64,000 nucleotides of DNA, from assembly GCF_028389875.1 (NCBI RefSeq), contig NC_084675.1:24266412-24330411 (forward strand), written 5' to 3'. The position numbers were made by a program, and so were the translations under genes. Shown here piece by piece: positions 1-10,500 of the stretch. The stretch is from Rhea pennata. Its lineage: Eukaryota > Chordata > Aves > Rheiformes > Rheidae. The notes under the pieces are model-generated. The model saw only the letters and a program-made list of their open reading frames with translations. It searched no databases and was not told where the DNA came from. Numbering within the stretch: the stretch's first letter is position 1; each line of letters starts with the position of its first letter.

Positions 1-610
1 CTCCCTGCCCCTCAGTGTGAGGGATGGCACCTGTGTTCCCCCGCACGGTGTGAAGGGGTTGGTGTGTCCTCGTGTCTGTCCTGGCCCTGTGAGGGGTTGG
101 CAAGCCTTCCTGGTGAGGGATGGGGCCGAGCGTCTTCACGTCTGACCCAGGCCCTGCCTGCAGAGGGACCAGGCCCCTGGAGGACAGCGCGGCTGCACCG
201 CTCCCGTCAGCACGTCTGTCTGCAGGCCCCCTCTGCCCGCCATGGGGCCAGACCCTGGTGCTGAGGGCCATGGTGGGGCCGGCCCCTGAGGTACGGCCTG
301 CTGTGGGGCTGGTCTTCCAGGGTTGTGGCCCACCGTGGGGCTGGCTCCCCGGGGCTATAGCCCACCATGAGGCCAGCTGTCAGCTCCCTTGGCGCTGGCC
401 CTGGTGCCTGCGGCTGGCCGGTGTGTGGCATGGCCACCAGCCTGCCCCTGCCTCAGGGGGCGGCTCCCGCGGGGCCAGTGCCGTGCAGCACTGGGGGTGT
501 GCAGGGGTAAACGGCTCAGCCATGGGAAGCGGGTGGCTCAACTTCCTCCACCACAGACCCATCTGAGGCCGCTTCAGTGGGTGGCGCGGCCACATGCAGC
601 CTCTCTGGAC
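1..610. other. GC-rich 5' flank or 5'-UTR intron of ZNF821, no gene seen
   Basis: This is GC-rich, weakly repetitive sequence with loosely recurring tgtgaggg and ggggttgg words. No splice-bounded exon, recognisable protein segment or RNA gene is visible. Because the first ZNF821 coding exon at 1498 is preceded by a good splice acceptor, this stretch is probably part of the intron that separates it from an upstream non-coding exon, which I could not place. The open frames here look like by-products of high GC content. Confidence 0.5.
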
Positions 611-1389
611 GCTCCTCGCGCCGGGCCCTGGTGCGGCCGGGCGGGCGGGCGCTCCTCGCGCCGGGCCCTGGCGCGGCCAGGCGGGCGGACGCTCCTCGCG
701 CCGGGCCCTGGCGCGGCCGGGCGGGCGGGCACTCCTCGCGCCGGGCCCTGGCGCGGCCGGGCGGGCGGACGCTCCTCGCGCCGGGCCCTGGCGCGGCCGG
801 GCGGGCGGACGCTCCTCGCGCCGGGCCCTGGCGCGGCCGGGCGGGCGGACGCTCCTCGCGCCGGGCCCTGGCGCGGCCGGGCGGGCGGACGCTCCTCGCG
901 CCGGGCCCTGGCGCGGCCGGGCGGGCGGACGCTCCTCGCGCCGGGCCCTGGCGCGGCCGGGCGGGCGGGCGCTCCTCGCGCCGGGCCCTGGCGCGGCCGG
1001 GCGGGCGGGCGCTCCTCGCGCCGGGCCCTGGCGCGGCCGGGCGGGCGGACGCTCCTCGCGCCGGCCCTGGCGCGGCCGGGCGGGCGGGCGCTCCTCGCGC
1101 CGGGCCCTGGCGCGGCCGGGCGGGCGGACGCTCCTCGCGCCGGGCCCTGGCGCGGCCGGGCGGGCGGGCGCTCCTCGCGCCGGCCCTGGCGCGGCCGGGC
1201 GGGCGGGCGCTCCTCGCGCCGGGCCCTGGCGCGGCCGGGCGGGCGGGCGCTCCTCGCGCCGGGCCCTGGCGCGGCCGGGCGGGCGGACGCTCCTCACGCC
1301 GGGCCCTGGCGCGGCCGGGCGGGCGGGCGCTCCTCACGCCGGCCCTGGTGCGGCCGGGCGGGCGGGCGCTCCTCGCGCCGGCCCTGGCA
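611..1389. repeat. 40-bp GC-rich minisatellite, about 19.5 units
   Basis: Units begin at 611, 651, 691, 731 and so on every 40 bp up to 1051, then at 1090, 1130, 1170, 1209, 1249, 1289, 1329 and 1368. Three units (1051, 1170, 1329) are 39 bp because one G of the central cgggccctgg block is missing. Each unit starts gctcctcgcg (a few read actcctcgcg or gctcctcacg) and ends with cggccgggcgggcgg plus ac or gc. A unit carries about nine CpGs and several GGG tracts. Since 40 is not a multiple of three, the array reads through open in several frames on both strands, giving Arg/Pro/Ala/Gly-rich pseudo-proteins that are not genes. It lies about 110 bp upstream of the ZNF821 coding-exon acceptor. Confidence 0.95.
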
Positions 1390-1497
1390 CAGCTGCGCGA
1401 GGCCGACGGGAGAGCAGCCCGGGAGGCGCCTGTGCTCGGCCCAGGGCCCCGGTGCCGTGGCGCCTGTGACTGGCCCTTCTCCTCTCTCCCCCTTCAG

Positions 1498-1588
1498 GCG
1501 AGCCCTCTGCTGCTGGAGGGAACACGCTGTGCTCCGGGCCAGGGAAACATGTCCCGTCGGAAACAGACCACTCCCAACAAAGTTCACT
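1498..1588 (+). CDS. ZNF821: ZNF821 first coding exon (51 nt of 5' UTR, then residues 1-14)
   Basis: A long pyrimidine tract ending ccccttcag gives the acceptor before 1498. The ATG is at 1549 in the context gggaaacATGt (purine at -3). The donor CACT|GTGAGT falls after the first base of codon 14, which becomes Trp when joined to 9240. An upstream non-coding exon is implied but not found. Confidence 0.93.
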
Positions 1589-4500
1589 GTGAGTATTGCG
1601 CTGTGCAGCCGGTGGGATCCCTGCCCTGGCTGACAGCTCTGGAGCGCGCAGGGCAGCCGCAAGAGGCTGCCGCTCGCGGGGGAACAGTTGCTCCCCTTTT
1701 TCGTGGTGGACTGCAAGAAGAGTCCCTGCGCTCTGCGGAGCGAGGGAGCCGGCTGAGCCTGGCGTGGCAGGCTGGGTAAGCTCGCGCAGACAGCTGACGC
1801 TGTAAGGGCAGGTGTGTACGTGCAGGAACTGCAGCTGGGCTTTCCTTTCATACTGTCGTGAGTGCAGGCTAGCATACAAGGAAATGTGACTTTGCGTAGC
1901 AGAGGAAGTTTTGGGTGAGGTGGTCAGAGTGTGTGGCTGGAAGCCAGGATATCCTGGGTCCTCATCTTTGCCCAACCACAGACTCAACTGGTTGTCCTTG
2001 GACACATCACTTAAGCTAACTGTATCTCAATTTCCTACCAGATAACGTACACAGAACTGTTTGCCCTTTCCTTGTAGGGAATTGGCAGTAGCTAAGTCAG
2101 TTAGTGGGCAGATAAATGCTATTAGATCATTCTTGATCTCAGCTGAGAGAACAGTTCTCTGTTTTTCCAGCATTGTCAAGACCCTGGCATTTGTCCTGTA
2201 GTGGAACAGCTGGAGATGCTGTTCATCAGCACTTTCTGTGGGCAGGCTACAGTGAGATGTTAGTGGAGCTGGAAGACAGACATGTGGATGCAGAGTGGAA
2301 ACTGCACATCTACAGCTTTTGTTTGACTGGCTGTGGCAGAGGAAAACCAGGAGAGGGGACTGGAGATATGGTCTTGCATAAATCCAGCCTTGTGGCTGGA
2401 GGCATGTCTGGACTCAAGGGGAAATGTGAAAGCAAGGCTGATTAGATGAGTGAGCGTAGGTATTGCTAGAGTGTCATAGCAGCTGCAAGTATGGGACTGG
2501 GAACTGAGTGCTGCAGCCCTAACAGTGCCTCACTTTGTTGATGCTGCTGCCTTGCATGTCTCTGTGTTTCTTCTGTGCTGTTTGTATGTATGGATATGGC
2601 AACAGAAATCTATGCATGCTGTTCTCTGCACAGTCAGCAAGCGTAATATGGAAAATTACTTCTGTCAGGATTCTGTACTGGGGAGAATTACCTGTCTGGG
2701 ATTTGACAGCCCACTAGGCTGCTGGAGCTATGCATGGGAGGGCTGACAAAGCTTTCCTTGGTGGCTGGTGTAAGAGTGTTGAGGGCTGACTTTCAGGAGC
2801 TGCACTGTGACTCATGTTCTCCAATTCCTGCTTGTCTGTGCCGGGTTCAACACTAGGTGCAGTGTAGCTTTGATTTGCCAGCTAGTACATTGATGACTTT
2901 GGAATTATTGTCATCGGAGAAACTTGATACGTCCTGTGTTTTCTCCTACCATACCAGACACACATCTTGTATCCACATACTTGCTTCCAAGAGTGCACAG
3001 ATACTACTTGCTGCTGTTTAGATTAGACTTGCATACAGCACACACTTGCGCATTCTCCCCTGGTGTAGAGTCTGGATGTATGGAGACCAAGGGGTACAAC
3101 AGCTGTAATGGTGCAGGTAGATTTTCCGTGCTGGTCAGATGGGCTCTCTGTTTGCTGTTCTGCACTCCACAGCATTAGGGGTATGTTCCTCAGAAGCCAG
3201 TACTGTTACGTACAGAAATGTGCATACTATGGAGTTCAGTTGTGCACTGTTTTCACAGTGAATGTTACCTTTAATATCTGCAACAGAAATGATTGCATCA
3301 CCAGTTTTGGTCTCAGGAGCATGTCTGACAAACATGCTACCAGCAGGCATGAAGTTGAGGTATGGTATCTGATATGCCTTAGAGAGAGGCAGTCTGGGAC
3401 CATTTCACCTCCTTTACATGCCATACATTAGCTCTCAGAGCAACTATTTGATAGGAGTCACCAGGAGCAGCAAGAAGAACCACAAGAAGATAAAGGGACT
3501 GAAAGATACAAGGCAAGTGACAATGACGATGTCTCCACTTCCCGATGGAAAACTTGTCTGTCTTTTGATGAACACCAGCAAATCATTGGGACTTCTCTGT
3601 CTACCTAGCCTGCTGTGTATCTGGAGGGCCCAGAAATGCCATGTGATGCTCTGGTGAATGAGGATATTCGGAGAGAGCATCTGCTCCAAGAACTGAGTGA
3701 GCCAACAGAATGAGGAGTCAGGCTGAGAGGTAGCAGGAATGTTACTGAGACTTCTTCAAAGAGACTGAAATGGTTTGGGAGGAGAAAATTAAAATGGCCA
3801 GCAGGTACGCAGGTTTTTATGCAGTTGTCTGCAGCTGGGGTCTGATTTGGCAGGCTTTGGGGCTGAGGAACTGCTTTTCAGAATTGCATAAATATTGCTG
3901 TGAATGACTGTTTGGACAAATTCATGGGAGGATTGTGCCTACTTCTTTGCTTGACTGCTCCACGTTATCTTCCTTCTCAGATTCACTCAGGTGGGCAACA
4001 GCTGCAGAGCTCTCCTTGCCTTGCTCAGTGCCACCTCTTGTTATTTTCCAGGCTTGACATGCCCCTCATTTCAATTTGCTCTTGCAACAACATGGTTTGC
4101 TGTCCCCAGTTAGCACAGAAGCACTTTGGCATGCAGAACGACTGACTGGGAAGTTGTATGGTTACAAGTCAAATAGTTTGAAATGGAAGGTGAAGTGAGA
4201 GGAAATTTAATTATACAGAAACAGCCACACAAGTTACTGTTATTGCAAAAGTCTCAGTTTGCTCAATGGCCAGGGCTTCTACCCTTCTGACTGTAGTTGT
4301 TTCCCCTTTGGCAGGGCTGCAGCACATAACTGGCTCTTAATAATTACATTTTGCTTTTCCACATGGTGCATGAAAAACACTTTCACCCAAAGAAGTGATA
4401 ACAAATAAAACAGTAATACTGGAATATACTTATTGCATGACCCATTCCGTATCGAATTGGAAAATACAATGCAGTTCTCTTGTTCATAGGAGATACCTTC

Positions 4501-7500
4501 ATTAGTTCAATTTGGTCTTTATTTTCTCCCAGTCTCTAATGTATAAAATCTCTCTGAGCAAATCATCTGATCTTGCATTCAAGCCTATCCGTTGTTGCAT
4601 TATCACTCCATCGGTTGTGAGTGAGTCCACTGTTCTTGTGCTTGCCAAAAATTCTGCTGCAGGTTTGCGGGGGGGGGGGGGGGTCCGCTTCTCTCTCTGC
4701 TGTCCCATGAGCTGCTCTTCTTTCTGTGGCTTGTACCCTTTGCAAGTGATGCTTACTTCAAAACTCTTGAAGACAGGCTTTTTTAATCAAATTAATTGCC
4801 ACTTCCTCGCTATTTATCATGTCCCAGTATCCAATCAATCCTACATTTCCTTCCCTCTCCCTCTGATATATACATACTCTGTGCTCTTTGGCGTTCCTTG
4901 AATTCTGCTGTCTTTCATATCCCCAGCTTGAGAAGAAGCTCCTTACTACCTTGCAAGAAGTAGCACACATCATTCAAAACTAAGCAGAAATTGTTATTTA
5001 CATCAAAATCCTTTGTTCTTCACGTGTTCTGTGCGCTGTGGTTATTAACTCTTTCAATTGTTGTTTTTCATTTCAGTAACCACTACAGCAGTGTGGACAT
5101 CCCAGAATAGCGATGGGGCAGGTGGACTAGATCCACAGTGGTGGAAAGACTTGCAGATTTCAGGTCCAGGAAAGGAACACAGAGAAGACCAACATGAACA
5201 GGGACTTTAAACTGATGTACAAGGAGGGGAGAAAGTGGCTCATCTTTGAGAGACCTTTCCATTTAGGAAGAAAGACAGGGGAATGATGCAGAGTTTCTTT
5301 TGATTTTGTTTTGTGGCTTTTGAGGTGGGGGTTGTTTGTTTGTTTATTTTCCAGAACACCTGAGAGTTGTCCTGCAGTCATACAGTTCAAGAAGGGAAGG
5401 GCTCAGGAAAAATGATTTCTGGCTGCCAAGTTGATACACCACCAGATCCTAGCGCTCATAACTGCCCCTGTTGCACAGTCCCACAGGGCTGCCCCCTACT
5501 TTCACAGCTGCTCTCCTGGCATCTCACTCATTTACAAGACTGTGGAGAGGAGGACTGGAACACAAAGCAGAGGCATTTGTATGACCTTTCATTGTCCAAC
5601 ATCTTAACATCTCTAGTTGTTTGTAAAACAAATACAGTGACTTGTTTTGGTGTTGCAGTCAGCCTGCATCCCTTTTTGTATTTAATAAAGAAACTTCTGG
5701 AGAAGAGTCTGTGAATTCAATATTGAACATAATGTTCCTTACTAATAGTGGTGATCTTAAAGTTGTTTCCTCTCTTATTCCATTCCAAATGAATGTAAAT
5801 GTAACTGAAGGGGGTAAGTATTTGTGTCTGAGCATATGTTTACAGAAACAATAAAGGTGTATCTCTGTACCCATCAAACATTAAAGGATTAAATGTATGT
5901 CAAAGTATGACATAGCCCATAAGCAGATGAACAGAACTTTCCTCCCTAGATTCTTTGGGAGACAATATTAGTTTAATATACAGGAAAATCCATATAAGCA
6001 AAGACAGAGTTTAAAAAAGTCTTTTTCGAATCCCATGATGCCTTTTAGATACAATCTAGTGGAGAATGCACAAGATGTTAAGTGCTGTCAGCACAGGTTT
6101 GGTTAAGAGTTTGCATTTCTTATTTGTAAGCTGATAGTTCTTTGCACTGTGCTGAATCAATATTAACTTGGTTTTGTGTGTGTTATACAGAAAGACAACT
6201 GACAGATATGATTGCTATGTTAGTTTTTGTGATTAATGTTAGTTTTAATGGTAGGAATAGAATCTCCTCCTCTATCATCTCTGGTAAAGATCACAGCTGT
6301 TTAAAATCCTTATGCTACAGACTGTCTGCACAGTTTCTATATCTGAGCAGGAACCTACCTGCCATTACACTCCAGGCTGCTGCTCAGTGGAGACGTAAAC
6401 CATCTGGAAGGGGAAAGGGGGAAGAAAACAAGCACAAAACTGTGCCTCCACTAGCAGTTGCAGCGGCATTTGGGAGTCCTGTTTTGCAACTCTGACACAG
6501 GTAGCATGTCTTCCACCATAGTTCTACATCTGTTCTGTGTATCACAGGTTTCCTCATTTCAGCATACTTTCTCTCTTACTTGCAATGCTCATTTTGTCTC
6601 AGGGCTCTTTCCTGGTTGTTTGTGGAGACTTGATTCTCAGAGAGGCACTGTAATTCTGTGGTCTCTGCTGTTAATACGTTGCCTGTATCTCTGTCCCCAC
6701 CAGTGTGAAGTTGGGGTCCAGACAAAAGCAGCACTCCTAGTGGTTATGAAAACCATTCAGTGTGGCTTGCAGTGGGTTCTGGCTGGGGTACGTCTGTCAC
6801 AGCAATAACCATGGTACCTGCTACTTTCTATGGCAGATAAGATTTAGGGTGCTCTGCAGCACACATGGATTGTGTTCCCAACCCCTCTTCAGAAATCTTT
6901 CTTGCATTTCTGAGAAAGAATGATGAAGGCCTTCAAATGCTTTTGGAAACCTCCATGGGGATGCTGGGAACTCAGCCTCTTCACCCACAGTCTCCGTGAA
7001 ACTTCTGGTCTTTGAAATCTGGCATAAATTACTGCTTTTTAAAGCAATGCCAGAACCTGTGAGGTAAGCACCAGAGAGGTGGTGTGAGTATGGGGCAAAG
7101 CTGGCTGAAACACCATTGCAGGGGGGAATGTTCCTGTTATTGTAACCAAACTGGTCCTCTCAAAGGGCCAGGATTGCAATTCCCTGGTTATATTGATGCT
7201 AGCTGTGACCCTATACTGAAGGTTCAATTTTGTTCTGAAAGTTATGTTTTGACTTCCTTTTTACATGTGAAAAATGTATGGCATCTTCCTTGATATTTTT
7301 ATATTTATGCTTTGAGTAGCTCCTGAGAACTTACAAATTAGATGGTAAATTTAATCAAAAAGCTAGAACTTTGGGAATTATAGCACTTTGTCACAAATAC
7401 TCCCAGCTCCTCTGTTGATAGAGGCGAATCATGACTACATCTGGAGGAAGGTCATTTGTTTGTTTTAATGTGAAAAATAATGGTTGGCTTTTACTGTTAT

Positions 7501-10500
7501 TCTTTGGAACTGAAAGTTTTCCTTAGCAGAGATTGTTGTAATAAGTTTTCTTCCTGAGCTCAAATAATTGCCTTCTTCCAGTGTGTTTGATGTCTCCTGT
7601 TTTGCTGTTGAGTTGTGTCAGTGATCACTGTCTGCTGTTTGCAACAAAGCAGACTCTAAGCTATCCTCAAAAAGCATCTCAGCTGTCTGGGTTTACTCCC
7701 TTATAGTTTTCCTTTCAAATGCGTGTGGTGTCACTGGGCTTGATGTTAGCCAGGGCAAGGCAAGGTAGTGAAGCCAGTTATCCATGATGTCAGTGGGAGA
7801 GCATCAGCCTTGAGCACAGACAGCTTCCTGCAGGGCAGCTTGTTCGCAGTCCTCGGGGCTGGGAGAGAGGTGCCAGGCCTGTGGGGAGAGACTACTTCTG
7901 TGCAAGTCTCCCAAGAAAAAATACTTTTATGTCTGTCTCTCTTGAAGGAGAAATATCCATTTTGAAGAATAATAGCAATAAATGGCAGTCCCAAATATCT
8001 ATGCATCTCCAAGCATGCCCGTTGAAACATTTAGTCTGGGGACTGGGTGAAGGAAAGAAACCAGTGAACAGTGCAAAGCAGAGTGGGAACCTAATGTTAA
8101 AGGATGGCTGCTGCTCTGCCAAGGAGCCCAGTGGGTAGCAGGGAGCAGGAAGCAGGTTGTGCGCAGCAGCAGCCTGACACTGCCCTAGCAAAGCTCAGCC
8201 TCTGTGCGCTGGTCAGGATGGGCCAAGGTTTGTGTGTGCTGTTTCACAGCAATCCAGCTGCTGCTGGGCCACCAGTGTGGACCAGTGGCTGTAGTCCAGT
8301 CTGTTAAGCTAATTAAAAAAACTCTAATTTTCTTTCTTCAAATAATTAGAAATAGTGTAGGATGGCATTGTATCTGGTTAATTACTTGCTGACTATGGAA
8401 GAATGTTTTAATAACTAAAGAAGAAATTCACAAACAAATGTTGCATGATGATTTCATTAAGATCAAGAATGTTTCAGTGGAGCTACATGACAAGGAACCA
8501 TGGTAAATATTATATGCAGGAAATACCAACATAGAATATTTACAGTTTGGCTTAGAAGTTGTAGTGATTTTAAAGCTATGGAAGACTACAATTAAGGCAG
8601 GCATGCAGACTTTGTCTCCCCTGTAGTTACACAGCAAGAAAATACAGAGAGAAAAATAGAGCCTATATTTAAAAATTAGTTTCACCTAGCTTGGGAATCT
8701 CAGAAGCACTCATATCTGTGCTTTCCCAGACCTTGGTATGACTGGATTGCTTTCTGAACATCCTGACCAGAACTGTGGTCAGCTGCAGTACCCACTGGCT
8801 GCCTGCAGCAGCAAGGAGCGTTTTAGAAGAGCCTGTGCTTGATTTGGGGTACTGCCATCACCCCTGCGTGGCATTCTCCCACGCCTGTGCTGCAGTTCCA
8901 CTGGCAGGTAGTGTGTCCAGGAGCACAGGAGCCACCGGGCTCCACCTGGGGGCTGCTGGCATGCAAACGTCATGGTCTATGAGGGCATGCCGTGAGCAGC
9001 CCGATGCCAGACGTTTTCGCTAGCAAGACTGTTTGAGACTGGGGACTGACTCACATCAGCAGGTGCAGGAGAGGTGGGAGAGGCGAGCACAGAGATGGCT
9101 GCGTGTTTCGGGAGAGGTGGCCTCAGAGGTTCTGCACAGTGCCCATGAGCAGCCCCGTGCCTGTTGTGCTTCTGGCAGGCGTTAGTGGTGAAAACAGTGG
9201 GACGGCGCTGGTCTGACTTTTTGTCCTTGTGGCTGCCAGGGGAGCAAGTCTTCGCAGGGCTGGAGGAGCAAGCCCGACAGGCCATGATGAAAAACGATTT
9301 TCCTGGAGCTCTTGAGGAGCAGAGACCAGCCATTAATCAGCTGCAAGACCATGACTCCAGCAGCAGTGAGTTCTGCCCCTTGTAGCAGTGGTGAGGCAGT
9401 GGACTGGGAGGATGCTGACAAGGGGTGGGCTGGGTGCAGCACAGCTCATGGGGGTTTCTGAGGACTGCCCTAGCCACCTCCTCCTCTGGGCTAGCCCTCA
9501 GCTCTTGCGTGAGCAGGCTTAGAGCAATTGCTATATGTGTGTTGCAGGTGACAGTGATGATGAGGAAACCACACAGGATGAAGTTTCTTCCCATACGTCT
9601 GAGGAGGACAGCTCAGTGGTGAAAGTGAAAAAGGAATTAGAGAATGCAGAACAACCTGTGGCTGGAACTCCACTGATGAGCAAAAACAGGGCAAGTGTCC
9701 TGGCACTGTGCCCCCTCTCACCTCCCTGGGAGAGAGAAAGGCACTGTCTAAACACCCTCCTCTCCCCACGAAGATCTCTTATCTTCTTGTTCCCCTTCTC
9801 ACCTTCTCCAAAGAGCCTCTCCTGGCAGGAGGAAATGGTCTGAAGAGCTACTGGGCTGCCAGGAACAGGAGATAGCAAGGACAAACTGCCATTCTCCTGG
9901 CTGGCTGAGAAGATGACTGTAGAGTGTGCCCAGCTCCTTCAGTTCTAGCTCCTTTTTCTGGTTGACTTCCCCTTCTCTCCTACTACAGAGCAGGTGTTAC
10001 CTGCCAGAACTATTGGGCTGGCAAGAACCTAGATGCAAGTGGAGGCCATGATGCCTCTGTTTTTCCTGAGAACTGTAGAAGTTTTGCTCAGGTATTACAT
10101 AAAGGAATTTTTGGACCATCTTGCTTACAGCCAGAACAGCAAACCAGTCCCAGCAGGACTGGGCATAGCATCTGATCTGTGGAAGGCCTGTGCACAGTGC
10201 TGAGTAGATGCTGAGGGATGGTGGGGCAGTTACGTGAGGATCTGTGTCTTACACCAAAATGGTTTTCCCTCCCTGTAGGTGCCTGAGAGTTTGCATGCTG
10301 ATCCCATGCTGGGGTTGTCACAATGCCCCCTCTGCCAGTTGGAGTGTGGAAGCAGAGAACAGCTTATTGCTCATGTATACCAGGTAGGAGATGGTTCCAC
10401 ACTGGGTATCTCTGGCCCTAACCCCCTCAATTGCCCCAAACCCAGAAACAAGTCTGGGCAAGGGGCACAGGGTGACTTTGTTCTGGTCTTTGCTGTCACA

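Larger units (their letters stand above)
1589..9239 (+). other. ZNF821 intron 1
   Basis: This is a 7.65-kb intron with donor GTGAGT and acceptor ggctgccag. It holds a MIR-like relic near 1935-2050, a run of 15 G at 4669-4683, and otherwise unique-looking sequence. The frames inside it are short and show no recognisable protein; none is bounded by convincing splice sites. Confidence 0.8.

Noticed and set aside
611-1389. CRISPR-like regular repeats
   Set aside because: The units are contiguous, with no unique spacers, and the genome is vertebrate. The same holds for 59883-60168.
380-1875. Several long open frames (up to about 414 codons) in both directions
   Set aside because: They are read from the 40-bp minisatellite, whose unit length is not a multiple of three and which lacks stop codons in several frames. 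The peptides are Arg/Pro/Ala/Gly-rich echoes of the repeat.
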